From Paracoccaceae bacterium (lineage in GTDB: Bacteria > Pseudomonadota > Alphaproteobacteria > Rhodobacterales > Rhodobacteraceae), in assembly GCA_027489375.1 (NCBI GenBank), contig JAIXZW010000019.1, forward strand, positions 186,001 through 250,000: DNA of 64,000 nucleotides. Direction: 5' to 3'. Below the pieces are notes generated by a model. The model was not told where the DNA came from. It worked only from the letters and a program-made list of their open reading frames with translations, and did no database searches. Positions 16,488-25,158 of this stretch are shown in pieces. The position numbers and the translations under genes were made by a program. Within the stretch, counting starts at the first letter, position 1; each line of letters starts with the position of its first letter.

Positions 16488-17263
16488 CGACGGGGCGGAT
16501 CACGCTGGACATTGGCGGCGGGATTGCGCGGCTGACGATCCGGCGTGCCGACAAGCTGAACGCGCTCGACGCCGGAATGGTCGATGCCATCGTCGGACTT
16601 TGCCGCCAGATCGAACACTCGACCGTCCGCGTGGCGATCATGACGGGGGAAGGGGACAAATCCTTTTCCGCAGGCGGCGATATTTCCGCATGGTCCGGCT
16701 GGTCGCCCGAGGATTTCGGCCGCCATTGGGTGCGCGACGGTCACGCGGCGTTCGATGCGCTCGCCCGGCTTTCCGTTCCGCTGATTGCCGTGCTGAACGG
16801 GCATTGTCTGGGCGGTGGGCTTGAGCTTGCCGCCTGCGCCGACCTTCGCATTGCCGAGGCGCATGTCAGGATCGGCCAGCCCGAAACGGCGCTGGGGATC
16901 ATCCCCGGCTGGTCCGGCACGCAACGGGCGGTGCGCCGCTTTGGCAGCCAGATCGTGCGGCGGATGGCGCTGTTTGGCGAAACCTTCGGTGCCGAGGATG
17001 CGGCCCGCCTTGGCCTTGTCGATCAGGTCGTGGCGCGGGGCGAAGGCATCGCTGCCGCCGAAACCATCGCGGCGCGTGTGCTTTCACGCGCGCCCCGCGC
17101 GACGGAATTGACCAAGATGCTCGTCAACGCTGCCGAGGGGGAAGAGACAGCAAGGGTTCTTGAATCCTTTGCCGGAACCATCGCCGCCGCATCGCCCGAT
17201 CTGGCCGAGGGGCTCGCGGCCTTCCGCGAAAAGCGTCAGCCCTGTTACGGGCAGGAGGAATGA
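16484..17263 (+). CDS. Enoyl-CoA hydratase/isomerase (crotonase family)
   Basis: 259 residues. GTG start within a GTGA overlap with the CoA-transferase stop. Seen: CoA-binding region RADKLNALDAGMV; the oxyanion-hole segments FSAGGDISAW and LNGHCLGGGLELAACADLRI; and AHVRIGQPETALGIIPGWSGTQRA, in which the two acidic catalytic positions of the hydratase (Glu) are plausibly met by ELA and PETAL. It would hydrate a 2-enoyl-CoA, the product expected from the acyl-CoA dehydrogenase encoded at 20454. Confidence 0.92.
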   Translation: MTTGRITLDIGGGIARLTIRRADKLNALDAGMVDAIVGLCRQIEHSTVRVAIMTGEGDKSFSAGGDISAWSGWSPEDFGRHWVRDGHAAFDALARLSVPLIAVLNGHCLGGGLELAACADLRIAEAHVRIGQPETALGIIPGWSGTQRAVRRFGSQIVRRMALFGETFGAEDAARLGLVDQVVARGEGIAAAETIAARVLSRAPRATELTKMLVNAAEGEETARVLESFAGTIAAASPDLAEGLAAFREKRQPCYGQEE

Positions 17264-17264
17264 C

Positions 17265-17576
17265 ATGATCCGACACATCGTCGCGCTGCGCTTCCGCAAG
17301 GGAACCCCCGCCGCAACCAAGCAGGCGCTATACGACGACCTTGCCGCACTTCGCGGACGGATCGACGGGATTCTGGACTTTCGCAGTTTTGCCAACATCT
17401 CGGTGGAAACCCCGTTGGTGCGCGGCTTCGACGATGTGTTCTGGTTCGATTTCCGCGACACCGCCACCCGCGATGCCTATCTTGCGGATACGGTCCATCA
17501 GGCCATCGGTGCAATGATCGTGGCCGAGCTTGAGGGTGGGGCCGATGGCGTCTTTGTCGCGGATGTTGAACTGTGA
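17265..17576 (+). CDS. Dabb (stress-responsive alpha/beta barrel) domain protein
   Basis: 103 residues. [14 protein letters not shown] at the start and [30 protein letters not shown] in the middle are typical of the dimeric ferredoxin-like Dabb fold. Members include small cyclases, decarboxylases and many proteins of unknown role in catabolic operons. Start at ATG 17265 behind GGAGGA, 1 nt after the crotonase stop; its end overlaps the next start (GTGA). In this operon it may act on an intermediate, but no catalytic residue pattern can be assigned. Confidence 0.85.
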   Translation: MIRHIVALRFRKGTPAATKQALYDDLAALRGRIDGILDFRSFANISVETPLVRGFDDVFWFDFRDTATRDAYLADTVHQAIGAMIVAELEGGADGVFVADVEL

Positions 17577-18832
17577 TCGATGCTGACCGTGATTTCCTGA
17601 CCGCGCTTTTCGATGCTGCCGTGGCTGCGGCGGATCCTGAAAGGGCGCTGGCGGCACATCTACCCGCGCGGCCCAAGGGGCGGGTCGTGGTCATCGGCGC
17701 GGGCAAGGGCGCGGCGCAACTTGCCGCCGCGTTGGAACGGCTTTGGGACGGCCCGCTTCAGGGCGTTGTCGTCACCCGTTACGGCTATGCCTGCCCCACG
17801 CGGTCCATCCGCGTGATCGAAGCGGCCCATCCCGTGCCGGACGAGGCGGGCCTTGCCGCGAGTGCGGCCCTTTTCGATGCCGTGCGCGGATTGACCGCGG
17901 ATGATCTGGTCATCGCGCTGATCTGTGGCGGGGGGTCTGCGCTTTTGCCCTGCCCGCCCGACGGTCTGACGCTGGCCGACGAGGCGGCGCTGAACCGCGC
18001 CCTTCTGGCATCCGGCGCGCCGATTGCGGTGATGAACGCGATCCGCAAACAGGTGTCGGGGATCAAAGGTGGCAGGCTGGCCGCCGCTTGCCATCCCGCC
18101 CGTGTCGTCAGTCTGGTCGTGTCCGATGTGCCGGGGGATGATCCGGCGCAGGTCGCCTCTGGCCCCACGGTGCCGGACGGGACCGACCGTGCGACCGCCC
18201 GCGCCCTGGTGTCGGCGTGGCGGATCGACCTGCCACCCCATCTTGCCGACTGGTTCGCAGCCGATGCGGGGGCCGCGCCACGGCCCGACGATCCTGTGTT
18301 CGCCGGAAACGAGGTGCATGTCATCGCCTCGGCCCGACTGTCACTCGAGGCGGCGGCGGCGCGGGCGCAGGTGGCGGGCGTCCCTGCCGTGATCCTTTCC
18401 GACGCGATCGAGGGCGAGTCGCGCGATGTCGCCCGCGTCCATGCCGCCATCGCACGCGAGGTGGCAACGCGTCACCGCCCCTTTGTGCCGCCTGTCGTGA
18501 TCCTGTCGGGGGGGGAAACCACCGTCACCCTGCGCGGCACCGGGCGCGGCGGGCGCAACAGCGAATTTCTGCTGTCGCTCGCGCTCTCTGCCGAAGGCGT
18601 CGGTTTCTCGGCGCTTGCCGCAGATACCGACGGGATTGACGGGTCCGAGGACAATGCCGGAGCCTTTGGCGACGGAGGCTCGGCGGGCCGACTGCGGACC
18701 TTGGGCCATGACCCTGCCGCGCTGCTTGCGGGTAACGATGCCTACACCGCCTTTGCCGCGCTGGACGACCTCTTCGCACCCGGGCCGACGGGAACCAATG
18801 TCAACGACTTCCGCGCCATCCTGATCCGGTAG
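17573..18832 (+). CDS. Glycerate 2-kinase, MOFRL type (TtuD/GarK-II-like)
   Basis: 419 residues, cytosolic, phosphorylating D-glycerate (or a related hydroxy acid) to a glycolytic intermediate. Seen: [18 protein letters not shown], the [10 protein letters not shown] segment, the [13 protein letters not shown] glycine loop, [16 protein letters not shown], and the C-terminal MOFRL domain with [27 protein letters not shown] and [20 protein letters not shown] start coupled to the Dabb gene. Its presence implies that the pathway releases glycerate or hydroxypyruvate-type C3 units. Confidence 0.93.
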   Translation: MIDADRDFLTALFDAAVAAADPERALAAHLPARPKGRVVVIGAGKGAAQLAAALERLWDGPLQGVVVTRYGYACPTRSIRVIEAAHPVPDEAGLAASAALFDAVRGLTADDLVIALICGGGSALLPCPPDGLTLADEAALNRALLASGAPIAVMNAIRKQVSGIKGGRLAAACHPARVVSLVVSDVPGDDPAQVASGPTVPDGTDRATARALVSAWRIDLPPHLADWFAADAGAAPRPDDPVFAGNEVHVIASARLSLEAAAARAQVAGVPAVILSDAIEGESRDVARVHAAIAREVATRHRPFVPPVVILSGGETTVTLRGTGRGGRNSEFLLSLALSAEGVGFSALAADTDGIDGSEDNAGAFGDGGSAGRLRTLGHDPAALLAGNDAYTAFAALDDLFAPGPTGTNVNDFRAILIR

Positions 18833-18841
18833 TCGCCGCGT

Positions 18842-19297
18842 CTACCGCCAGACCATCAGCTTGTTGCGGCCAAGCTGGACCATCTCGCCCCGCTGGTTGC
18901 TCACCTCTACACCCAGCGAGAGTATCCCGCGCCGCCCGTCGCTTGTGGCGCGCTTGGACTGCACGGAAAAGACCGCCCTGACGCTGTCATCCACCAGAAC
19001 GGGCCGCGAGAAGGACCAGTCCCAGCCGAGCGAGGCAATCGCCCTGAACTGCGCGGGCGCGCGGTTCTTCAGCCCGTCGATCATCGACAACACCAACAGC
19101 CCATGCGCCACGCGCCCGCGAAATCCGGCGAACTGGGCCGCTTCGTCCGACATGTGGATAGCGAAACGGTCGCCGGTCAGATCGGCAAAGGCGTCGACGC
19201 GTGCGGCGGTAATCGTTTCGCTTTCGGTTTCGACGCGGTCGGCGATCCGAAGATCGCCGAAACCGTAGTCACCGGCGGGCAGGCTGCGCCCCCTCAT
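18842..19297 (-). CDS. MaoC-like dehydratase/hydratase
   Basis: 151 residues, hot-dog fold (R-hydratase) that adds water to an enoyl-CoA or dehydrates a hydroxyacyl-CoA. Seen: ITAARVDAFADLTGDRFAIH containing the Asp/His dyad region, FAGFRGRVAHGLLVLSMIDGL, and VLVDDSVRAVFSV. It overlaps the aldo/keto reductase start codon region by a few bases (its own start is at 19297, the reductase stop at 19294), so it is co-translated behind it on the minus strand. With the crotonase at 16484 the island holds two stereochemically distinct hydratase types. Confidence 0.9.
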   Translation of the reverse strand: MRGRSLPAGDYGFGDLRIADRVETESETITAARVDAFADLTGDRFAIHMSDEAAQFAGFRGRVAHGLLVLSMIDGLKNRAPAQFRAIASLGWDWSFSRPVLVDDSVRAVFSVQSKRATSDGRRGILSLGVEVSNQRGEMVQLGRNKLMVWR

Positions 19298-20310
19298 GCA
19301 GGAACCGGCGCGTCTTCGCGCAGCAGTCCGCGCGACTTCAGCGTTGCCCAGAATTCCGGCGGGATCGGATGGCTGAACCAGGCAAGGTTCTGCTCAAGCT
19401 GCGCCACGGTCCGCGTTCCCGCGCAAAAGGACGGAACCGCCGGATGCGCCACCACGAATTGCAGCGCGGCGGCGGGCAGCGGCACCTTGTATTCGGCGCA
19501 GACCGCTTCGATCTTTGCCACCTTTTCCATGATATCCGCAGGCGCGGGCGCGTAATTGTATTTCGCCCCTGCCTTTGCCCCCGTGGCAAGGATGCCCGAA
19601 TTGAAACCGCCACCCACCAGCACCGCCGCTCCCCGCGCCTCGCACAGGGGAAGGAATTCGTTCAGCGAATCCTGTTCCAGAAGCGTGTAGCGCCCTGCCA
19701 GCAGGAAGCAGTCGAAATCGCGTTGCTTCAACGCTTCGTGGCAGACCTCCCATTCGTTCACGCCGACGCCGATGGCCTTGACCAGTTTTTCCTCGCGCAG
19801 CCGTTCGAGGGCGCGGTAGCAGCCGTCCATCGCCTGCTTGAACACCTCGGGCTGGTCCTTGCCACGGGTGAAAACGTCGATGTCATGGATGAAGACGATA
19901 TCCATACGCTCCAGCGCCATGCGTTGCAGGCTGTCGTCGAAAGACCGCAGTGTGCCGTCATAGCTGTAGTCGAATTCCATCGTGAAGGGGGCGGCATTGA
20001 CCCAAGGCGCGAAATTGATCGATTCGCGTTTCGCCGGATGCAGCACGCGGCCCACCTTTGACGACAGAACGAAATCGTCCCGCTTTTTCCAGCGCAGCGA
20101 CTGACCGGTCCGCAGTTCCGACAGCCCATGTCCATACATCGGCGCGGTGTCGTAAAAGCGCACCCCCGAGTCCCATGCCTTCTGGAACATCGCGTCCGAA
20201 GTGGCTTCGTCGATTTCGGCAAAGATGTTGCCGACGGGCGCCGTGCCAAAGGCAAAGGCCGAAACGCTCAGGTCGACTCGCCCGAATTTCCGCTGGGTTC
20301 CCGGTTGCAT
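19294..20310 (-). CDS. Aldo/keto reductase, D-threo-aldose 1-dehydrogenase type
   Basis: 338 residues. The sequence resembles L-fucose/D-threo-aldose and pyridoxal 4-dehydrogenases: RKFGRVDLSVSAFAFGTAPVG at the start, catalytic Asp and Tyr in GVRFYDTAPMYGHGLSE, Lys in VLSSKVGRVL, His in DIVFIHDIDVF, and GVGVNEWEVC. Start at 20310 (MQPGTQ) behind GGGAGGA. Operator C lies 14 bp upstream. As an aldose 1-dehydrogenase it would make a lactone from a free sugar, which fits the sugar-type importer, but the substrate is not certain. Confidence 0.9.
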   Translation of the reverse strand: MQPGTQRKFGRVDLSVSAFAFGTAPVGNIFAEIDEATSDAMFQKAWDSGVRFYDTAPMYGHGLSELRTGQSLRWKKRDDFVLSSKVGRVLHPAKRESINFAPWVNAAPFTMEFDYSYDGTLRSFDDSLQRMALERMDIVFIHDIDVFTRGKDQPEVFKQAMDGCYRALERLREEKLVKAIGVGVNEWEVCHEALKQRDFDCFLLAGRYTLLEQDSLNEFLPLCEARGAAVLVGGGFNSGILATGAKAGAKYNYAPAPADIMEKVAKIEAVCAEYKVPLPAAALQFVVAHPAVPSFCAGTRTVAQLEQNLAWFSHPIPPEFWATLKSRGLLREDAPVPA

Positions 20311-20323
20311 CCTGTCCTCCCGT

Positions 20324-20340
20324 AAGTAACCATACGGTGC
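20324..20340 (-). promoter_or_regulatory. Operator copy C (GCACCGTATGGTTACTT)
   Basis: Read on the minus strand the 17-mer is GCACCGTATGGTTACTT, the most divergent of the four copies but with the same GGTTACTT right half. It lies 14 bp before the aldo/keto reductase start. Confidence 0.5.
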
Positions 20341-20426
20341 ATTGTTGCCAGTGTCCGGCCCTTGCCGCAAGGAAAAAGAGCGAGTTTCCGAAAATCCGCT
20401 TGACCGAAATCCGGCAGTTCATTTAT

Positions 20427-20444
20427 GTAACTGGATAGTTACTA
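20427..20444 (+). promoter_or_regulatory. Operator copy D (GTAACT-GGAT-AGTTAC)
   Basis: Perfect inverted repeat GTAACT (20427-20432), spacer GGAT, AGTTAC (20437-20442). It is the most symmetrical copy and defines the dyad. It ends 9 bp before the acyl-CoA dehydrogenase start, so bound repressor would block transcription initiation or early elongation. Confidence 0.65.
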
Positions 20445-20453
20445 AATGGATGG

Positions 20454-21602
20454 ATGCCCATGTATCTGACCGACATGCAATTGCAGGTGCGCGAAATGGC
20501 GCGGGCCTTTGCCGACGATGTCATCCGCCCCGTGGCAGAGGCGCTGGACAGGGATGAACGCTTCCCGTCGGAAATCTATGACGAGATGGCAAAGCTTGGC
20601 CTTTTCGGTATCGGCGTTCCCGAAGCGATGGGCGGGCCTGGGTTCGACACGCTCACCTATGCCGTGGTCATGGAAGAACTGTCGCGCGGTTATGCCAGCG
20701 TGGCCGACCAGTGCGGGCTGGTCGAGCTGATCTCGACCCTGCTGGTCCGCCACGGCACCGAAACGCAGCGCAAGCTGTTGCCCGAAGTGCTGTCGATGCG
20801 CGCCAAGGTCGCCTATTGCATCACCGAACCCGAGGCGGGAACCGATGTTTCCGGCATCCGCACCACTGCCGAACGTGACGGCGACGGCTGGTGTCTGAAC
20901 GGCGGCAAGATCTGGATCCACAACGCCCCCGTTGCCGACTACGGCTTCGTGCTTGCCCGCACCGACAAGGAAGCGGGCAACCGTGGCATGTCGATCTTCA
21001 TTGTCGATCTTCACGCCAAGGGCGTCGAGCGCGGCCCGAAGGAACACAAGATGGGCCAAAGGGCGAGCCAGGTCGGCGCGCTGAATTTCTCGGACGTGCG
21101 CCTTGGGGCCGACGCGCTTCTGGGCGAGGCGGGGCGTGGTTTCCATATGATGATGAGCGTGCTGGACAAGGGCCGCGTCGGCATCGCGGCGCTGGCCGTA
21201 GGCATCGCGCAGGCGGGGTTGGAGGCGGCGGTGGATTACGCCGCGACCCGTAAGCAATTCGGCAAGCAGATCGCGGAATTTCAGGGCGTCCAATGGCTTT
21301 TGGCCGACATGGCCAAGGATATCGAGGCCGCCCGCCTGCTGGTCCATTCTGCCGCCAGCAAGATCGACGCGGGGCAGGATGCAACCAAATCCTGCTCGAT
21401 GGCAAAATGCTTCGCGGGCGACATGGCGGTGGCCCGCACCGCCGATGCCGTGCAGGTCTTTGGCGGTTCGGGCTATATCCGCGGGTTCGAGGTGGAACGC
21501 CTCTATCGCGATGCGAAAATCTGCCAGATCTACGAAGGCACGAACCAGATCCAGCGCATGATCATCGCGCGCGAGCTGCTGAAGAAAGGTGCCCGCGCAT
21601 GA
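20454..21602 (+). CDS. Acyl-CoA dehydrogenase
   Basis: 382-residue FAD enzyme introducing a 2,3 double bond into an acyl-CoA and passing electrons to ETF, which is encoded in the same operon (24397-26084). Seen: YCITEPEAGTDVSGIRTTA (acyl-CoA dehydrogenase signature 1), VLDKGRVGIAALAVGIAQAGLEAAVDYA, RKQFGKQIAEFQGVQW, VQVFGGSGYIRGFEVERLYRD and ICQIYEGTNQIQRMI, which holds the catalytic Glu. Start at 20454; an ATG two codons later is equally possible. The downstream SDR overlaps by ATGA. Confidence 0.94.
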   Translation: MPMYLTDMQLQVREMARAFADDVIRPVAEALDRDERFPSEIYDEMAKLGLFGIGVPEAMGGPGFDTLTYAVVMEELSRGYASVADQCGLVELISTLLVRHGTETQRKLLPEVLSMRAKVAYCITEPEAGTDVSGIRTTAERDGDGWCLNGGKIWIHNAPVADYGFVLARTDKEAGNRGMSIFIVDLHAKGVERGPKEHKMGQRASQVGALNFSDVRLGADALLGEAGRGFHMMMSVLDKGRVGIAALAVGIAQAGLEAAVDYAATRKQFGKQIAEFQGVQWLLADMAKDIEAARLLVHSAASKIDAGQDATKSCSMAKCFAGDMAVARTADAVQVFGGSGYIRGFEVERLYRDAKICQIYEGTNQIQRMIIARELLKKGARA

Positions 21603-22366
21603 GCGGTGTCGCCCTCGTCACCGGATCGTCCCGCGGGATCGGACTTGCCACGGCCGAAGCCTTGGCGCGCGAGGGGTTCTCGATCGCCCTCAACGGACCC
21701 GTGGCCGATGACGAGTTGTCGCGCGCGGTCGACCGGATCACGGCAATCGGCGTTCCAGTCGTCGCCGCCCCGTTCGACGTCTCCGACATCGCCCGCCATG
21801 ACAGCGAACTTGCGCGTATCGAGGCGGCACTCGGCCCGCTGACGACGCTGGTGAACAATGCGGGTGTCGGTGTGCTGAGCCGTGGCGATCTGCTCGACGT
21901 GACCGAGGCAAGCTGGGACCGCTGCCTGACCATCAATACCAAGGCGATGTTCTTCCTGTCGCAAGCCTTTGCCCGCCGCCTGCTGTCCCGCCCGCGCCCC
22001 GCGGCACAGTTCCATTCCATCGTCAACGTCACCTCGTCCAATGCGGTGGCGGTGGCGGTACAACGGTCGGAATATTGCGCCAGCAAGGCGGCCGCCGCGA
22101 TGGTGTCCAAGACGCTTGCCGTGCGGCTTGGCCCCGAGAATATCGCCGTCTACGACGTCCAGCCCGGTTTGATCGCAACGGACATGACCGCGCCGGTCAT
22201 CGAGATGTATCGCAAACGCGCCGAAGAGGGGCTGACCCTTTTTCCCCGCGTCGGCCAACCCGAGGATATGGGCGCGATCATCGCATCACTTGCTTCGGGC
22301 AAACTTCCCTACACCACGGGTCAGGCGATTTCGGCGGATGCCGGGATGCTGGTTCCCCGCTTCTGA
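21599..22366 (+). CDS. Short-chain dehydrogenase/reductase
   Basis: 255 residues, NAD(P)-dependent. Seen: VALVTGSSRGIGLATAEAL cofactor motif, LVNNAGVGVLSRGDLLDVTE, the catalytic Ser in NVTSSNAV, the YCASKAAAAM Tyr/Lys pair, and QPGLIATDMTAP. Often annotated as a 3-oxoacyl-ACP reductase-like protein; here it probably oxidises a 3-hydroxyacyl-CoA or a sugar acid. Coupled to the acyl-CoA dehydrogenase by ATGA overlap. Confidence 0.92.
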   Translation: MSGVALVTGSSRGIGLATAEALAREGFSIALNGPVADDELSRAVDRITAIGVPVVAAPFDVSDIARHDSELARIEAALGPLTTLVNNAGVGVLSRGDLLDVTEASWDRCLTINTKAMFFLSQAFARRLLSRPRPAAQFHSIVNVTSSNAVAVAVQRSEYCASKAAAAMVSKTLAVRLGPENIAVYDVQPGLIATDMTAPVIEMYRKRAEEGLTLFPRVGQPEDMGAIIASLASGKLPYTTGQAISADAGMLVPRF

Positions 22367-22378
22367 AAGGTCCATCCC

Positions 22379-23527
22379 ATGAAGATCGCCCTTCCCGACA
22401 CCCGGGGTCGACTGTCGGATTACACCCTGACCGGCACGCCTTTACCCGAGGGAAAACTGTCCCCGAACGCGGTGCGAACGGTCTATTCGGCGGCCCATGT
22501 CGTAGCCGACCCTTTCACCGCGAACGATCCTTCGGGGCGGGCAACGGTGGATTGGGATCGTACGATGGACTTTCGCCGCTACCTGTCCGGGCTTGGTCTC
22601 GGCATCGCCGAGGCGATGGATACCGCGCAGCGCGGCATGGGTCTCGATTGGCAGGGTGCGCTGGAGCTGATCCGCCGCACGCGGTCCGAAGTGCCGGAAG
22701 CGTTGGTGGCCAATGGCTGCGGCACAGACCATCTGGACCCCGCCGCTGCCCGCTCGCTGGACGATGTGATCCGCGCCTATCTGGAACAGGTCGATGCGAT
22801 CCAGAAACTCGATGCGCGCATCATTCTGATGGCCAGCCGTGCGCTGGCACGCGTGGCCAAGGGACCGGCGGATTACCTTCATGTTTATGACCGCGTGCTT
22901 GCGGCCTGCGATCGTCCGGTGATCCTGCACTGGCTGGGCGAGATGTTCGATCCGCAACTGGCAGGATATTGGGGCGGCAGCAGTTTCGAGGACGCGCTGG
23001 AAACCGCGCTGGAGGTGATCGACCGCAACCGGTCCAAGGTGGACGGGATCAAGATCAGCCTTCTGGACAAGGACAAGGAAATCGCCATGCGCCGCCGCCT
23101 GCCTGCGGGGGTGAAGATGTATACGGGCGACGATTTCAACTATCCCGAACTGATCCAAGGCGATGCGCAGGGGTTCAGCCACGCGCTTCTGGGCATCTTC
23201 GACCCGCTTGCTCCTGCGGCGGCGCATGCCGTTGGCCAACTTGGTCAGGGCGATGCAGCCGGATTCCGCGCAACGCTCGATCCGACCGTGCCGCTTGCCC
23301 GTCTGATCTTTCGGGCGCCCACCCAGTTCTACAAGACGGGCGTGGTCTTTCTTGCGTGGCTCAACGGGTTTCAGGACCATTTCATCATGCTGAACGGCGC
23401 GCAGGCGATGCGGCCGCTTCCCTATTTCACCGAAGTGTTCCGGCTGGCGGATGGTGCGGGCCTCTTGCGTCAGCCTGACCTTGCGGTGGAGCGGATGAAG
23501 AAACTCCTCGCACTCTACGGGGTGTGA
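22379..23527 (+). CDS. DUF993 protein, DHDPS/NAL-type aldolase superfamily
   Basis: 382 residues. Recognised as a DUF993-type protein that has the dihydrodipicolinate-synthase-like TIM barrel. Seen: GRLSDYTLTGTPLPEGKLS at the start, VANGCGTDHLDP, PVILHWLGEMFDPQLAGYW, and VDGIKISLLDKDKEI, where the lysine is a good candidate for the Schiff-base residue of class I aldolases (compare GIKDSS in DHDPS/NAL). No reaction is established for this family to my knowledge; a retro-aldol cleavage giving a C3 unit would link it to the glycerate kinase at 17573. It starts 12 nt after the SDR stop and ends 1 nt before the isomerase-like gene. Confidence 0.85.
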   Translation: MKIALPDTRGRLSDYTLTGTPLPEGKLSPNAVRTVYSAAHVVADPFTANDPSGRATVDWDRTMDFRRYLSGLGLGIAEAMDTAQRGMGLDWQGALELIRRTRSEVPEALVANGCGTDHLDPAAARSLDDVIRAYLEQVDAIQKLDARIILMASRALARVAKGPADYLHVYDRVLAACDRPVILHWLGEMFDPQLAGYWGGSSFEDALETALEVIDRNRSKVDGIKISLLDKDKEIAMRRRLPAGVKMYTGDDFNYPELIQGDAQGFSHALLGIFDPLAPAAAHAVGQLGQGDAAGFRATLDPTVPLARLIFRAPTQFYKTGVVFLAWLNGFQDHFIMLNGAQAMRPLPYFTEVFRLADGAGLLRQPDLAVERMKKLLALYGV

Positions 23528-23528
23528 T

Positions 23529-24377
23529 GTGAGGGACTTCACGGTTGACCACTCGGCCCTTGCGCTGAACACTGCAAGCTTGGGCCACAACTTGGACGGT
23601 GCAGGGGCCGGGTGGTCGCCCGAACGCGTGATTGATGCCTGCGCCGCGCGGGGCTATGGCGGGATTGTCTTCTGGAGGCGCGAGATCGGCGCCCGTGCGG
23701 TCGAGATCGGCAACCGCGTGCGGTCGGCGGGGATGCAGGTCGTCGGACTGTGCCGCACGCCCTATCTGGTCGGGCGCGAGGCGCCCCGAGATGCCAGCGA
23801 CCTTCACGCCGCGATCGAAATGGCGGCGGATCTCGGCGCTCCGGTGCTGACCATCGTGACCGGAGGCACCGAACCCGACAGCAAGGGTGTGATCGAGACG
23901 CAGAAACGCTTGGCCGAACGGGTCGCAGCCATCGCACCCGTTGCCGCCGCGGCGGGCGTTTCACTGGCGTTGGAACCGCTCAACCCGATGTTCGGGGGCA
24001 ACCGGACCTGCCTTTTCACTGTCGCCGATGCCTTGGCGGTCTGCGACAGGGTCGCCGCGCCGAATGTCGGCATCGCGGTCGATGTCTACCATGTCTGGTG
24101 GGACCGCTCGCTTGCCGCGAGCCTCGCCGCCGCGCGGGGCAGGGTGCTGGGCTACCACCTGTGCGACTGGCTGGAAAACACCGGCCACATGCTTCTCGAC
24201 CGTGGCATGATGGGCGACGGCGTGGCCGACCTGCGCGCCATCCGCCAGGCAGTCGAGGATGTCGGGGATTATCGTGGCTTGTGCGAGGTCGAGGTGTTTT
24301 CGGCCGAAAACTGGTGGAAGCGCGATCCGGCCGATGTGCTTGATGTGATCGTTGACCGCTTCCGCCGCTACTGCTGA
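23529..24377 (+). CDS. Sugar phosphate isomerase/epimerase family protein (AP-endonuclease-2-like TIM barrel)
   Basis: 282 residues, GTG start. Metal-binding TIM-barrel enzyme of the xylose-isomerase-like group. Seen: [30 protein letters not shown] (metal Glu), [13 protein letters not shown] (Asp and His), [14 protein letters not shown] and [13 protein letters not shown] (last Glu), so the metal site looks complete. It pairs with the DUF993 gene by a one-base gap, suggesting consecutive steps such as isomerisation before retro-aldol cleavage. Activity could be isomerase, epimerase or dehydratase. Confidence 0.88.
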   Translation: MRDFTVDHSALALNTASLGHNLDGAGAGWSPERVIDACAARGYGGIVFWRREIGARAVEIGNRVRSAGMQVVGLCRTPYLVGREAPRDASDLHAAIEMAADLGAPVLTIVTGGTEPDSKGVIETQKRLAERVAAIAPVAAAAGVSLALEPLNPMFGGNRTCLFTVADALAVCDRVAAPNVGIAVDVYHVWWDRSLAASLAAARGRVLGYHLCDWLENTGHMLLDRGMMGDGVADLRAIRQAVEDVGDYRGLCEVEVFSAENWWKRDPADVLDVIVDRFRRYC

Positions 24378-24396
24378 CATTCAAGGGAGAACCAAG

Positions 24397-25158
24397 ATGA
24401 AGGTTCTGGTGCCTGTCAAACGGGTGATCGACTATAACGTGAAGGTCCGCGTCAAGGCGGACGGATCGGGCGTCGATCTGGCCAATGTGAAGATGTCGAT
24501 GAACCCGTTTGACGAGATCGCTGTCGAAGAGGCGATCCGTTTGCGCGAGAAGGGCATCGCGACCGAAGTCGTCGTCGTGTCGATTGGCGTGAAGCAAAGC
24601 CAAGAGACGCTGCGAACGGCTTTGGCGATGGGGGCTGACCGCGCCATCCTGATCGAGGCCGCGGCGGATGTGCATACGGACATCGAACCGCTCTCGGTTG
24701 CCAAGCTGCTGGCCGCCGTGGTGAAGGAAGAGGGTCCGGGTCTGGTGCTCTGCGGCAAGCAGGCCATCGACAACGACATGAACGCGACGGGGCAGATGCT
24801 GTCGGCGCTGCTCGGCTGGTCGCAGGCGACCTTTGCCTCGGAAGTGACGATCGAGGGCGATACGGCCAAGGTGACGCGCGAGGTTGACGGCGGGCTTCAG
24901 ACCATCGCGGTCAAGATGCCCACGATCATCTCGGTCGACCTGCGCCTGAACGAACCGCGCTATGCGAGCTTGCCGAACATCATGAAGGCCAAGGCCAAGC
25001 CCTTGGCAATGAAAACCCCCGCCGATTACGGCGTGGACGTTGCTCCGCGCCTGACGGTGGTCAAGACGGTGGAACCTGCGGGCCGCAAGGCGGGCGTCAA
25101 GGTCGGCTCGGTGGCCGAGCTGATCGCGAAACTCAAAGACGAAGCTGGGGTGATCTGA
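24397..25158 (+). CDS. etfB: Electron transfer flavoprotein beta subunit
   Basis: 253 residues. [20 protein letters not shown] and [18 protein letters not shown] are classic EtfB starts, followed by [28 protein letters not shown] and the ETF-beta signature region near [22 protein letters not shown]. With EtfA it carries FAD and accepts electrons from the acyl-CoA dehydrogenase. It begins at ATG 24397 behind GGGAGA and overlaps etfA by ATGA. A dedicated copy in a catabolic island is likely, since a housekeeping ETF is expected elsewhere. Confidence 0.96.
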   Translation: MKVLVPVKRVIDYNVKVRVKADGSGVDLANVKMSMNPFDEIAVEEAIRLREKGIATEVVVVSIGVKQSQETLRTALAMGADRAILIEAAADVHTDIEPLSVAKLLAAVVKEEGPGLVLCGKQAIDNDMNATGQMLSALLGWSQATFASEVTIEGDTAKVTREVDGGLQTIAVKMPTIISVDLRLNEPRYASLPNIMKAKAKPLAMKTPADYGVDVAPRLTVVKTVEPAGRKAGVKVGSVAELIAKLKDEAGVI

